This document shows, one piece after another, positions 40,866 to 49,846 of a stretch of DNA of 64,000 nt (the first letter of the stretch is position 1; every line of letters starts with the position of its first letter). This DNA comes from Sphingomonas yantingensis (GTDB taxonomy: Bacteria > Pseudomonadota > Alphaproteobacteria > Sphingomonadales > Sphingomonadaceae). A program made the position numbers and the translations under genes. The notes beneath the pieces were generated by a model, which saw only the letters and a list, made by a program, of their open reading frames with translations, ran no database searches and was not told the origin of the DNA. The stretch spans positions 1 through 64,000 of the forward strand of contig NZ_JACIJJ010000004.1 in NCBI RefSeq assembly GCF_014199325.1, read 5' to 3'.

Positions 40866-42105
40866 GGTCGATGCCGAGGCGCTTCACTCGGTAATAGAAG
40901 GTTTCGCGCGGGATGCCGAGCAGCCGGGTCGCAGCGGCGACCTCGCCGCCTGCGCGCCGCACCGCATCCTCGATCGCGGCCCGTTCGAACGCGCGCACGC
41001 GGTCGGGCAGCGGAAGGTCGCCGGCCGCCGGCCCGTCCGCATCGTCGAGGCCGAGGACAAAGCGCTCGGCCGCCATTTCGAGCTCGCGGACGTTCCCCGG
41101 CCAGTCGCGCCGCGCGAGCATGGCGGCGGCGCTCGCCATCGGCGGAGGGGGGCGTCGGCGGGCGGCGGCGATCGACGTGAGGAAATGCGCGGCCAGCAAG
41201 GGCACGTCCTCGGCTCGCTCGGAAAGCGGCGGCAGGCGAAGCGTGACGGCCGCGAGCCGGTGATAGAGCGCCGGCTCGATCCGCAGCCGCGCCCCCTCGT
41301 CGATCGCGGCGACGATGCGAACGTCGACCCCGACCGGGTCGCGCGTCGCCAATGCAACAGCACGGCGCTCGGCGAACTCGGCGAGGCGGTGCTGGAGCGC
41401 GGGGGGCGCGCGGTCGAGATTGTCGAGGAACAGCGTGCCGCGGTCGGCGCCGGCGATCGGGCCGCGCGCCTCGAACAGCGGGTCGATCCCGCCGATCGCC
41501 GCGCAATCGACGACCGCGAAGCGATGGCGCCCGCGCTTGCCCGCCCGGTGGATCAGCCGGGCGACCAGTTGCTTGCCCGTGCCCGTCGCCCCCTCGATCA
41601 CGATGTCGAGATCGGCATCGGCCAGCGTCGGCAGCGTGGCGCGCAGCCGCGCGATCGCCGGACTGCGCCCGATCAGTTCCTCGCCCGCCGATGCTTCGGC
41701 GAGCGCACGCAGCCGGCGATTCTCGATCGTGAGGCTGCGCGTGGCGCCCGCCCGAGCGACGGCGGCGAGCAGTGCGTCGGGCCCGAACGGCTTGGCGAGG
41801 AAATCCCACGCCCCCGCCTTGATCGCCGATACCGCCATGTCGACGTCGCCGTGCCCGGTGACGAGGATCACCGGCAGCTCGGCATCGCGCGTATGCAGCG
41901 TGCGGAACAACCCGAGCCCCGACATGCCGGGCATGCGGATATCGGTTACGACGACGCCTGGAAAGTCGCGGGTCAGTGCGGCGAGAGCGGGCTCGGCGGC
42001 GGGAAAGGGCCGAACCTCGTGCCCCGCCAGCGTCAGCAATTGCGCGGTCGCGGTGCGCAGGTCGTCGTCGTCGTCGACCAGCGCGACGGGGGCGGGCGCG
42101 GTCAT
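40846..42105 (-). CDS. dctD: DctD-like response regulator lacking the GAFTGA loop
   Basis: 419 residues: receiver domain (phospho-acceptor D55 in VVVTDIRMPG), AAA+ domain (about 145-340) and a Fis-type HTH (AATRLLGIPRETFYYRVKRL). Walker A is GATGTGKQ at 172-179. Between C201 and GTLFLD only 22 residues remain, 15 fewer than in the PspF of this same window, and the sigma-54-contacting GAFTGA loop is absent. The Walker B region reads LFLDNL instead of LFLDEL. It overlaps dctB by 4 bases and pairs with it to control C4-dicarboxylate uptake, probably not by classical sigma-54 activation. Confidence 0.88.
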   Translation of the reverse strand: MTAPAPVALVDDDDDLRTATAQLLTLAGHEVRPFPAAEPALAALTRDFPGVVVTDIRMPGMSGLGLFRTLHTRDAELPVILVTGHGDVDMAVSAIKAGAWDFLAKPFGPDALLAAVARAGATRSLTIENRRLRALAEASAGEELIGRSPAIARLRATLPTLADADLDIVIEGATGTGKQLVARLIHRAGKRGRHRFAVVDCAAIGGIDPLFEARGPIAGADRGTLFLDNLDRAPPALQHRLAEFAERRAVALATRDPVGVDVRIVAAIDEGARLRIEPALYHRLAAVTLRLPPLSERAEDVPLLAAHFLTSIAAARRRPPPPMASAAAMLARRDWPGNVRELEMAAERFVLGLDDADGPAAGDLPLPDRVRAFERAAIEDAVRRAGGEVAAATRLLGIPRETFYYRVKRLGIDLKDLRG

Positions 42106-43784
42106 GCGCGCACCATCTCGATTTCAAATCGTGCGCCCGCCTCGCCCGCGATGTGGCGGAGCGAGCCGCCCATCTCGACCATGATATCCTGCGCGATGAC
42201 GAGGCCGAGGCCGAGCCCCTCCGCGCGGCTGGTGACGAAGGGGGTGAAGAGGCGTTCGGCAACGTCGGGCGGGACGCCCGGACCGTTGTCCTCGACCGTG
42301 AGGACGACACGATCGGGACCGGCATCCAGCGAGAGCGCCAATCGCGGGGCAGGGCGGTCGCGCAAGGCCTCCAGTGCGTTCTGCATCAGGTTGACGAGCA
42401 CCTGCTCGAGGCGGACGCGGCCGCCGATGACTAGCAGGCCGGAGTCGATCGCCGGCGCAAAGAACGCGACCGCGCGAAGCTGCTCGCGCAGGATCAGTGT
42501 CGCACCCTCGACCACCTCGGCCAGCGGCACGGGGCGCAGCGGACCGGGGCGGCGGCGGGCGAAGCCGCGCAGCCGTTCGGTCACGGTGCCGATGCGGTCG
42601 GACAGGCGCGCAATCGTCGTGAGGTTGTCGCGCACCGCATCTGCGTCGCCGCGGTCGAGCAGCATCGCGCTCGTCTGCGCATAGGTGCGGATCGCCGCCA
42701 CCGGCTGCGCGGTCTCGTGCGCGACGCTGGCGGTAACCTGACCCAGCGTGGCGAGGCGGTTGGCCTGGCGCAGTCCCTCGCGCAGTTCGGCGGCGCGCGC
42801 CTCGCTCGATGCGCGTTCCTCCATCTCGCGGGTGAGCGCGGCGGTCCGGGTCGCGACGGCGGCTTCCAGCTCGGCGGTGCGGCGGCGGGCGAGCGCGGCG
42901 CGCTGGGCGAGGCCCCAGGCGAGCGCACCCGCGGCGATCACCGCCAGCGCCGCGCCGATCGCGGCGATGCGAACGCTCGGCCAGACCAGCGGCGCGGCGG
43001 CGCGGCGCAGCGTCAGCGTCCACCCCGGCTGCGCGGCGGGAACGCGCGCGGCGACGGGATCGCGCATCGCGGGCAGGGGGCGGAGCGCCGCTTCCGACAG
43101 GCTGGCGTCGGCGCGCAGTTCGGCGAGATGCCGCGCGTCGATCGCGCGGGTGCGGCGAAAAACCCATTCGGGGCGGCTGGACACCAGGACGACGCCCTCG
43201 GCATCCTCGACGAAGGTTTCGCCGCCGGCGCGCGCCCAGTCGGCCTGGATGCGATCGAACTCCAGCTTCACGACGACGACGCCGCCGGCGACGCTGCGGC
43301 GCGAGAAGAACAGGCCCGCGCGGCGACTGACGGTGCCGCGGGCGAATTGCGCGGCGCTGCCCCTGTCCACCGCTTCGCGGACATAGCGGCGAAAGGCATA
43401 GTCATTGCCGACGAAGCTGGTCGGCGTGCGCCAGTTGCTGGCCGCGATACCCCGTCCGCGACCATCGACGACGTAGATGACCGAAGCGCCGGTACTTGCT
43501 GCCAGTGCCTCCAGCTTGGCATCGAGCACGGGGACTGCGCCGGCCTTGCCCTGAAGCGCCGCGACCACGTCGCGATCGTCGGCCAGCGCCAGCGGCATCA
43601 GCCGGTAGCGGGCAAGCTCGCTGTCGAGCAGTGCGGCACGCAGCCGCGCATCGGCCATGACGGTGTCGGCAAGGCCCGCGCGGACCCGCCCGCGCGTCAC
43701 CCAGCCGGCGACCAGCGCAGCAAGCGTCGCCGCCAGCGCGACGGCGATCAGCCAGCCGAGGCCCGAACGAGCGGCGCGAGTCAT
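42102..43784 (-). CDS. dctB: C4-dicarboxylate sensor histidine kinase (DctB)
   Basis: 560 residues. A first membrane helix (WLIAVALAATLAALVAGWVT), a periplasmic sensor of DctB type (SVIYVVDGRGRGIAASNWRT, FVGNDYAFRRYVREAVDRG) and a second helix near 275-295 precede the kinase. HisKA contains H356 in TASVAHETAQPVAAIRTYAQ. N-box VLVNLMQNALEAL, G1 VEDNGPGVP and G2 EGLGLGLVIAQ are all intact. It senses C4-dicarboxylates and phosphorylates DctD. An inverted repeat lies 28 bases upstream of its start. Confidence 0.93.
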   Translation of the reverse strand: MTRAARSGLGWLIAVALAATLAALVAGWVTRGRVRAGLADTVMADARLRAALLDSELARYRLMPLALADDRDVVAALQGKAGAVPVLDAKLEALAASTGASVIYVVDGRGRGIAASNWRTPTSFVGNDYAFRRYVREAVDRGSAAQFARGTVSRRAGLFFSRRSVAGGVVVVKLEFDRIQADWARAGGETFVEDAEGVVLVSSRPEWVFRRTRAIDARHLAELRADASLSEAALRPLPAMRDPVAARVPAAQPGWTLTLRRAAAPLVWPSVRIAAIGAALAVIAAGALAWGLAQRAALARRRTAELEAAVATRTAALTREMEERASSEARAAELREGLRQANRLATLGQVTASVAHETAQPVAAIRTYAQTSAMLLDRGDADAVRDNLTTIARLSDRIGTVTERLRGFARRRPGPLRPVPLAEVVEGATLILREQLRAVAFFAPAIDSGLLVIGGRVRLEQVLVNLMQNALEALRDRPAPRLALSLDAGPDRVVLTVEDNGPGVPPDVAERLFTPFVTSRAEGLGLGLVIAQDIMVEMGGSLRHIAGEAGARFEIEMVRA

Positions 43785-43811
43785 GGCGATGTTCTAGCGC
43801 GGCCTGCCGGC

Positions 43812-43829
43812 TGTGCAAATCTTTGCACA
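43812..43829. promoter_or_regulatory. Inverted repeat in the dctB-dctA intergenic region, probable DctD operator
   Basis: TGTGCAAATCTTTGCACA is an 8-2-8 perfect dyad located 28 bases upstream of dctB and about 175 bases upstream of dctA. I recall DctD sites in rhizobia as TGTGC...GCACA dyads, which this matches. No -24/-12 sigma-54 promoter was found in the region. Confidence 0.6.
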
Positions 43830-44003
43830 ATCGACAGGACCGGCATGCAGCATTCTACACGCTGCGGTCGGACCGATCACGGAACAATCCTTGAATAACC
43901 CAGCTTTTCGCCGGGTTGCACTATTCGTTCGCCGCCGCACCGCGTCCGGCGACAGACTGTCCGCTTCCAACGATCCGCCCGAAGAGCGGCAAGGAGAGGT
44001 TCG

Positions 44004-45335
44004 ATGATCGCCCAAGACAGCGTCCTGCCGCCCCCGGCCCCCAAGCCGTGGTACCGCCACCTCTATGTCCAGGTGCTGGCCGCGATCGCCGCGGGCGTGC
44101 TGCTCGGGCATTTCTATCCCCAGACGGGGGAGGCGATGAAGCCGATCGGCGACGGGTTCATCAAGCTCGTGAAGATGATCATCGCGCCGGTGATCTTCCT
44201 AACGATCGTCACCGGCATCGCCGGCATGCGCGACCTCGCCTCGGTCGGCCGGGTCGCGGGCAAGGCGTTCGCCTATTTCCTCTTCTTCTCGACGCTGGCG
44301 CTGATCGTCGGTCTGATTGTCGCCAATGTCGTCCAGCCGGGGGCGGGCCTCAACATCGACCCCGCCAGCCTCGATGCCGGCAAGGTGGCCGATTATGCGG
44401 CCAAGGCGCACGAGACGACGCTGACGGGCTTCCTCCTTGGCATCATCCCCGACAGCTTCATCGCGGGTCTGGCGGCGGGCAACATCCTCCAGACGCTGTT
44501 CGTCGCGATCCTGTTCGGCATCGGCCTTGCCATGATCGGCGAGCGGGGGGAGCGGATCACGAACGCGCTGGAGGACCTGTCGCTCGCCGTCTTCAAGGTG
44601 GTGGCGATCCTGATGAAGGCCGCGCCCATCGGCGCGTTCGGCGCGATGGCGTTCACGATCGGCAAGTACGGCGTCGGTAGCCTCGCCAATCTCGCGGCGC
44701 TGGTCGGCACCTTCTATCTCACCAGCCTGCTGTTCGTCGTCGTCGTGCTGGGCGCGGTGTCGCGGCTGGCGGGTTTCTCGATCTTCCGCCTGATCGCCTA
44801 TCTCAAGGCCGAGCTGCTGCTTGTCCTCGGCACCTCTTCGTCCGAGAGCGCGCTCCCCAGCCTTATCGAAAAGATGGAGCGGGCGGGGTGCCCCAAGTCG
44901 ATTGTGGGCCTCGTCGTGCCGACGGGTTACAGCTTCAACCTCGACGGCACGAACATCTACATGACGCTGGCGGCGCTGTTCATCGCGCAGGCGGTGGGCG
45001 TCGACCTGACGCTCGGTCAGCAGTTGCTGTTGCTCGGCGTGGCGATGCTGTCGTCGAAGGGCGCGGCGGGCGTCACCGGCGCGGGGTTCATCACGCTCGC
45101 CGCCACGCTGTCGATCGTGCCGACCGTGCCGGTTGCGGGCATGGCGCTAATCCTCGGCGTCGACCGCTTCATGTCCGAATGCCGCAGCCTCACCAACTTC
45201 ATCGGCAATGCGGTGGCGACGATCGTCGTCTCGCGCTGGGAGGGGCGTCTCGACCGCGAGCAGCTGAACGCCGCGCTGTCGGGCCGGGCACGCCCGGTGG
45301 ACGAGCTGCCCGCCAACGCCGTTCCGGCCGAATAA
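44004..45335 (+). CDS. dctA: C4-dicarboxylate/cation symporter DctA
   Basis: 443 residues of the DAACS/GltP family: [20 protein letters not shown] at the N-terminus, [19 protein letters not shown], the SSS-type [20 protein letters not shown], the core [20 protein letters not shown] and [16 protein letters not shown]. It imports succinate, fumarate and malate with H+ or Na+ across the inner membrane. GGAGAGG precedes the ATG. Divergent from dctBD and followed after 12 bases by an outer-membrane channel gene. Confidence 0.96.
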   Translation: MIAQDSVLPPPAPKPWYRHLYVQVLAAIAAGVLLGHFYPQTGEAMKPIGDGFIKLVKMIIAPVIFLTIVTGIAGMRDLASVGRVAGKAFAYFLFFSTLALIVGLIVANVVQPGAGLNIDPASLDAGKVADYAAKAHETTLTGFLLGIIPDSFIAGLAAGNILQTLFVAILFGIGLAMIGERGERITNALEDLSLAVFKVVAILMKAAPIGAFGAMAFTIGKYGVGSLANLAALVGTFYLTSLLFVVVVLGAVSRLAGFSIFRLIAYLKAELLLVLGTSSSESALPSLIEKMERAGCPKSIVGLVVPTGYSFNLDGTNIYMTLAALFIAQAVGVDLTLGQQLLLLGVAMLSSKGAAGVTGAGFITLAATLSIVPTVPVAGMALILGVDRFMSECRSLTNFIGNAVATIVVSRWEGRLDREQLNAALSGRARPVDELPANAVPAE

Positions 45336-45347
45336 GGAAGGCCCGCC

Positions 45348-46844
45348 ATGATCCGACCGATCCGCGCGCTTCTGAGCGCCACGGCCCCCCTCGCGCTTGC
45401 GCTGGCTGCCGCCCCCGCCATCGCCCAGACCGCGCCGAGTGAGGCCGGGCAGACCCGCAATCCCGCCAACCCGACCGTCAGCAGCTATCCCAACGCGGCC
45501 GCCGGTGACGGCGCGACCACCAACGGCTTCAACCTGTCGCGCTGGGCCGAGGACTGGCGGGTGATGCGCGATCCCGCCAAGCGCGACGACTTCATCGACC
45601 GGCTGAAGTTCCTGCCGATCGACGACGATGGCGATGTGTACCTGACCCTGTCGGGCGAGTTGCGCGCACGCGTCAACCTGACCACCAACCCCAATTTGCG
45701 CGAGGCGGAGGCGCAGCGGCAGGACATCAACCGCATCTTCCTCGGCGCCGACCTGCATGTCGGGCCGCACCTGCGCTTCTTCGGCGAAGTGGCGCATGGC
45801 GGCATCTCCGGCCGCAATCTCGGCGTACCCGCCGCGACGCTGCGCAACGACGTGGTGTTCCAGCAATATTTCGCCGAAGCTTCCGCGGAAGTTGGCGGGA
45901 TCGACGTGGGCGCGCGTTACGGCCGGCAGGAGTTCACCGACGGGCCGAACCTGCTCGTGTCGCAGCGCGACAACAACACGATCCGCTATACGCTGAACGG
46001 CCTTCGCCTGTGGGCGAGGGGCAGCAAGGTGCGCGTCGACCTGTTCGACCTGAAGCCCACCCAATATGGCGATCTCGGCACCGACGACGACGTGATTGAT
46101 CCGGCGCGGCGTTTTTCGGGCGTCACCATGGGCTTCGTCCTGCCCAAGACGTGGTTCGGCAAGTCGTCGCTCTATCTCGACCCCTTCGTCTGGCGCCGCC
46201 GCAACGACGTCGGCGCGTGGGGCGGGCGGATCGGCCCGGCGGAGCGCTTCTATGCCGGCGCGCGGCTGTGGGGCGATGCAGGGCGGTTCAACATCGACTG
46301 GTCGGTCAACCACCAATGGGGGACCTATATCGACCAGGAGATCGACGCCTGGCACGCTTTCATCGCGCAGACCTATCGCCTCGGCAAAGGCGCGACCTCG
46401 CCGCGCATCGGCGTCCATTTCGATTATGCGAGCGGCGGCGGCGGGTATGGCGACGGCAAGCTGCGCAACGCCTATGCGCCGTTCGGGAACAACATCTATT
46501 ACAGCTATGCGTTGTTCCTGACGCCCTCGAACCTGATCGCGCTGGCGCCCAATTTCACCTTCTCGCCGGTGAAGAAACTGCGCGTGACCGCCGAGTATCA
46601 GCTTGCCTGGCGAGATAACGTGCGCGACGCGGTGTACCGCGCGAACGGCCAGCCCTTTGCCGGCACGCAGAACGTCGCGGACGCCAAGATCGCCGACGTG
46701 GCGCGGTTGCAGGCGGTGTGGTCGATCACCCCGCGCCTGTCGGTGACGGGCAGGTACGAGCATCTGGCGGCAGGGCCGTCGCTGACCAAGGCGGGCTATG
46801 CCAGTTCCGACTTCCTTGCCGGCTGGGTCAGTTTCCGGTTTTAG
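45348..46844 (+). CDS. Alginate-export-family outer-membrane channel
   Basis: 498 residues with a signal peptide (ALLSATAPLALALAAAPAIA) and a C-terminal Phe after beta strands (FLAGWVSFRF). The beta-barrel follows alginate_exp members: YLTLSGELRARVNLTTNPNL, FFGEVAHGGISGRN, GARYGRQEFTDGPNLLVSQR and WSVNHQWGTYIDQE. Alginate itself is unlikely. Because it directly follows dctA, it may be the outer-membrane entry channel for dicarboxylates. That link is inferred from context. Confidence 0.85.
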   Translation: MIRPIRALLSATAPLALALAAAPAIAQTAPSEAGQTRNPANPTVSSYPNAAAGDGATTNGFNLSRWAEDWRVMRDPAKRDDFIDRLKFLPIDDDGDVYLTLSGELRARVNLTTNPNLREAEAQRQDINRIFLGADLHVGPHLRFFGEVAHGGISGRNLGVPAATLRNDVVFQQYFAEASAEVGGIDVGARYGRQEFTDGPNLLVSQRDNNTIRYTLNGLRLWARGSKVRVDLFDLKPTQYGDLGTDDDVIDPARRFSGVTMGFVLPKTWFGKSSLYLDPFVWRRRNDVGAWGGRIGPAERFYAGARLWGDAGRFNIDWSVNHQWGTYIDQEIDAWHAFIAQTYRLGKGATSPRIGVHFDYASGGGGYGDGKLRNAYAPFGNNIYYSYALFLTPSNLIALAPNFTFSPVKKLRVTAEYQLAWRDNVRDAVYRANGQPFAGTQNVADAKIADVARLQAVWSITPRLSVTGRYEHLAAGPSLTKAGYASSDFLAGWVSFRF

Positions 46845-46877
46845 GTCAGATGATTTCTGACCAGCCGCAACCATCCA

Positions 46878-46960
46878 TCGTCACCCCGGACTTGATCCGG
46901 GGTCCCGCTTTCTTTCAACCGAAGAAGAAGCGGGACCCCGGATCAAGTCCGGGGTGACGA
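46878..46960. repeat. REP-like double hairpin with 33-base inverted arms
   Basis: Arms at 46878-46910 and 46928-46960 are perfect reverse complements separated by 17 bases. Each arm is itself a hairpin built on ACCCCGGA-CTTGA-TCCGGGGT. The same ACTTGATCC core is, as I recall, dispersed in many alphaproteobacterial genomes. It lies between the outer-membrane channel and the MHS transporter genes and may stop or stabilise transcripts. Confidence 0.85.
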
Positions 46961-47000
46961 AAGAGGGATGGTGCAGGTTGATCGACGAGGAGGAAGCAAA

Positions 47001-48290
47001 ATGACCCAAGCCATCGACGATCGCCGTCACCGCCTGAAATCGATCATCGGCGGCTCGACGGGCAACATGGTCGAATGGTTCGACTGGTACGTCTATTCCG
47101 CCTTCACCCTCTATTTCGCGCCGCACTTCTTTCCGAAGGGCAGCCAGACCGCGCAGCTGCTCAGCGCCGCCGCCGTGTTCGCGGTCGGCTTCGTCATGCG
47201 GCCGGTGGGCGCGTGGATCATGGGCATCTATGCCGACCGGCATGGGCGCAAGGCGGGGCTGACGTTGTCGGTGACGCTGATGTGCGCCGGCTCGCTCATC
47301 ATCGCTTTGACGCCGGGGTACGAGACGATCGGGCTGGTCGCGCCCGCACTGCTGGTGATCGCGCGGCTGATGCAGGGGCTGTCGGTGGGCGGCGAATATG
47401 GTGCGTCGGCGACGTACCTGTCGGAAATGGCGGGGCGCGACCGGCGGGGGTTCTTCTCCTCCTTCCAGTACGTCACGCTGATCTCGGGCCAGTTGCTGGC
47501 GATCGCGCTGCTCCTGATCCTGCAGTCCGCCATGTCGGCTCAGGCGCTGGAGGCATGGGGCTGGCGAATCCCGTTCGCGATCGGCGCGGTGCTGGCGGTA
47601 GTAGTGTTCCGCATCCGCCGCGGGCTGGCCGAGACTGAAAGCTACAAGAACGCGAAGCGCGAGGGCGCGGAGAAGTCGGGCGCGCTGATGCTCCTCAAGC
47701 GCCACCCGCGCGAGTTCGGCCTCGTCATGCTGCTGACTGCGGGCGGCACGCTCGCCTTCTACGCCTATTCGATCTACATGCAGAAGTTCCTGGTAAACAC
47801 CAGCGGCTTCAGCCGGGAAGCGGCGAGCCAGATCAACGCGGTCACGCTGTTCGTTTTCATGTGCATCCAGCCGCTGGCGGGCGGGCTGTCCGACCGGGTG
47901 GGGCGCAAGCCGCTGATGGTCGGCTTCGGCATCGCGGGCACGCTGTTCACCTATCCGATCTTCGCCGCGCTGGAGCAGACGCGCGACGTATGGGTTGCGG
48001 GCGCTCTGGTCATGGCGGCGCTCATCATCGTCACCGGCTACACCTCGATCAATGCGGTGGTGAAGGCCGAACTGTTCCCCGCGCATGTCCGCGCGCTCGG
48101 CGTTGCGCTCCCCTATGCGCTCGCCAACACGATCTTCGGCGGGACCGCGGAATTCGTGGCGCTGTCGTTCAAGGACAATGGCTGGGAGCGCGGCTTCTAC
48201 TGGTACGTCACCGCGATGATCGGCCTGTCACTGATCGTCTATCTGCGCATGCGCGACACGCGGACCACCAGCGCGATCGGCGAGGACTAG
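47001..48290 (+). CDS. MHS-family MFS transporter (KgtP-like, 2-oxoglutarate/organic acid)
   Basis: 429 residues from an ATG with a strong [12 protein letters not shown]; an in-frame start at 46968 lies inside the repeat's 3' flank and is unlikely. MHS signatures: STGNMVEWFDWYVYSAFTLY, MRPVGAWIMGIYADRHGRK, ARLMQGLSVGGEYGASATYL and LSDRVGRKPLMVGFG. Family members include KgtP and ShiA, proton symporters for 2-oxoglutarate and related acids. The dct genes upstream support an organic-acid substrate. Twelve helices are visible. Confidence 0.9.
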   Translation: MTQAIDDRRHRLKSIIGGSTGNMVEWFDWYVYSAFTLYFAPHFFPKGSQTAQLLSAAAVFAVGFVMRPVGAWIMGIYADRHGRKAGLTLSVTLMCAGSLIIALTPGYETIGLVAPALLVIARLMQGLSVGGEYGASATYLSEMAGRDRRGFFSSFQYVTLISGQLLAIALLLILQSAMSAQALEAWGWRIPFAIGAVLAVVVFRIRRGLAETESYKNAKREGAEKSGALMLLKRHPREFGLVMLLTAGGTLAFYAYSIYMQKFLVNTSGFSREAASQINAVTLFVFMCIQPLAGGLSDRVGRKPLMVGFGIAGTLFTYPIFAALEQTRDVWVAGALVMAALIIVTGYTSINAVVKAELFPAHVRALGVALPYALANTIFGGTAEFVALSFKDNGWERGFYWYVTAMIGLSLIVYLRMRDTRTTSAIGED

Positions 48291-48318
48291 ACACGGCGGG
48301 GCGGCGATCCCAAAGAGA

Positions 48319-48350
48319 GGGTGCGCGAAGCCGAGAAGAGCCGCGCACCC
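48319..48350 (+). other. Hairpin in the leader of queC
   Basis: Arms GGGTGCGCG and CGCGCACCC form a 9-base-pair stem with a 14-base purine-rich loop in the 85-base gap between the MHS transporter and queC. No T-tract follows. It may be a weak terminator for the transporter gene or part of the queC leader. It does not match a preQ1 riboswitch layout that I can recognise. Confidence 0.45.
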
Positions 48351-48375
48351 CATTCACAGTCCTTGAGAACGCCCC

Positions 48376-49062
48376 ATGTCCGCCGCGCCGCTTGCCGTTG
48401 TCCTCGTGTCCGGGGGGCTCGATTCGATGGTCGCGGCCGGCCATGCGCGAGAGGCCGGGTTCGACATTCTCGCGCTGTCGGTCGACTATAACCAGCGGCA
48501 TCAGGTCGAGCTGGCCGCCGCGCGCCGCATCGCCCGCGCGCTGGAGGCGGAGCGCCACGTCGTCCTGCCGCTCGACCTGTCGGCGTTCGGCGGCTCGGCG
48601 CTGACCGCCGATATCGACGTGCCCAAGGGCGGCGTCGGCGACGATATTCCCGTCACTTATGTGCCCGCACGCAACACGATCTTCCTCAGTCTCGCCTTGG
48701 GCTGGGCGGAGGCGGCGGGCGCGCGCGACCTGTTCATCGGCGTCAATGCGCTCGATTATTCGGGCTATCCCGATTGCCGGCCCGAGTTCGTCGCCGCGTT
48801 CGAGGGGCTGGCGGAACTCGCGACCAAGGCGGGGGTCGAGGGACAGCCGTTCAAGATTCACGCCCCGCTCCAGCACATGACTAAGGCGGATATCGCGCGG
48901 GAGGCGGCGCGCCTCGGCCTCGACGCTGGCATGAGCTGGTCCTGCTACGACCCCGCGCCCGGCGGCAAGCATTGCGGCCTGTGCGACAGCTGCCGGCTTC
49001 GCGCCAAGGGGTTCGAGGAAGCCGGGCTGCCCGATCCCACCGTCTACGCGACCCGGCCATGA
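48376..49062 (+). CDS. queC: 7-cyano-7-deazaguanine synthase
   Basis: 228 residues. The PP-loop ATPase motif VLVSGGLDSMVAAGHAREAG starts the protein. Further motifs are DYNQRHQVELAAARRIA, VTYVPARNTIFLSLALGWAE and the zinc-binding Cys cluster HCGLCDSCRLRAKGF. QueC converts 7-carboxy-7-deazaguanine to preQ0 with ATP and ammonia in queuosine synthesis. It overlaps queE, which supplies its substrate, by 4 bases. Confidence 0.97.
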   Translation: MSAAPLAVVLVSGGLDSMVAAGHAREAGFDILALSVDYNQRHQVELAAARRIARALEAERHVVLPLDLSAFGGSALTADIDVPKGGVGDDIPVTYVPARNTIFLSLALGWAEAAGARDLFIGVNALDYSGYPDCRPEFVAAFEGLAELATKAGVEGQPFKIHAPLQHMTKADIAREAARLGLDAGMSWSCYDPAPGGKHCGLCDSCRLRAKGFEEAGLPDPTVYATRP

Positions 49063-49691
49063 GCTACGCGGTCAAGGAACTGTTCCTGACGCTGCAGGGC
49101 GAGGGGTTCCACGCCGGGCGACGCGCGGTGTTCGTGCGGTTCGCCGGCTGCAACCTTTGGTCGGGCCGCGAGGAGGATCGGAGAAACGCGATCTGCAAAT
49201 TCTGCGACACCGATTTCGTCGGTATGGACGGCGGCGGCGGTGCGCGTTTTGCCGATGCCGCGGCGCTGGCGGCGGCGGTGGTCAAGGCGTGGGGAGAGGG
49301 CACGGAACGCCGCTTCGTCGTGCTGACCGGGGGCGAGCCGATGCTCCAGGTCGACGATGCGATCGTCCATGCGCTCCACGATGCGGGCTTCATCATCGCG
49401 ATCGAAAGCAACGGGACGCTGCCCGTCCATCCCGGCATCGACTGGGTCTGCATCAGCCCCAAGGCGGGCAGCGACGTCGTCCAGCGAACCGGCGACGAAC
49501 TGAAGCTCGTCTGGCCGCAGGCGGGGACCGACGTGGCGGCGATCGAGACGTGGGACTTCCGCCACTTCCTCGTCCAGCCGCTCGACGACGCGGCGGGGCA
49601 GGCGAATTGGGAGGCGGCGACGGCGTTCGCGATGGCGCGACCGAAATGGCGGCTGTCGCTCCAGACGCACAAGCTGCTCGGGTTGCGGTGA
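49059..49691 (+). CDS. queE: 7-carboxy-7-deazaguanine synthase
   Basis: 210 residues from the ATG overlapping queC. A radical-SAM enzyme with an unusual cluster motif C31-x14-C46-x2-C49 (FAGCNLWSGREEDRRNAICK, then FCDTDF) instead of Cx3Cx2C, as known for part of the QueE family. LTLQGEGFHAGRRAVFVR and VVLTGGEPMLQVDDAIVHAL are the SAM and substrate regions. It makes the 7-deazapurine ring for queuosine from CPH4. Confidence 0.96.
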   Translation: MSYAVKELFLTLQGEGFHAGRRAVFVRFAGCNLWSGREEDRRNAICKFCDTDFVGMDGGGGARFADAAALAAAVVKAWGEGTERRFVVLTGGEPMLQVDDAIVHALHDAGFIIAIESNGTLPVHPGIDWVCISPKAGSDVVQRTGDELKLVWPQAGTDVAAIETWDFRHFLVQPLDDAAGQANWEAATAFAMARPKWRLSLQTHKLLGLR

Positions 49692-49710
49692 GGGTCGCGC
49701 CATCCTCGTG

Positions 49711-49811
49711 CCCCTCCCTGACTGGGAGGGGTTGGGGTGGGTCGGCCAGTTTGAATCGATGCACTTACCAACCGGCCAACCCACCCTCAGCCTCTCCCTT
49801 TCAGGGAGGGG
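49711..49811. repeat. Imperfect inverted repeat between queE and recO
   Basis: The sequence starting CCCCTCCCTGA at 49711 and the reverse complement of the sequence ending TCAGGGAGGGG at 49811 align over about 42 bases with a handful of mismatches (shared blocks CCCCTCCCTGA, GGGTGGGT, GGCC). Each arm also contains a short hairpin. It resembles an intergenic repeat type I recall from sphingomonads and fills most of the gap. Confidence 0.7.
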
Positions 49812-49846
49812 AGCCGTCCGGTCGCTTCCCGGCGGCCGCCTGACCC

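Noticed and set aside
43785..44003. Sigma-54 promoter upstream of dctA
   Set aside because: A TTGCA is present near 43916, but there is no GG at the -24 position, so the promoter was not called.
48291..48375. preQ1 riboswitch upstream of queC
   Set aside because: The leader has one GC-rich hairpin but no preQ1-I or preQ1-II conserved sequence that I can recognise.
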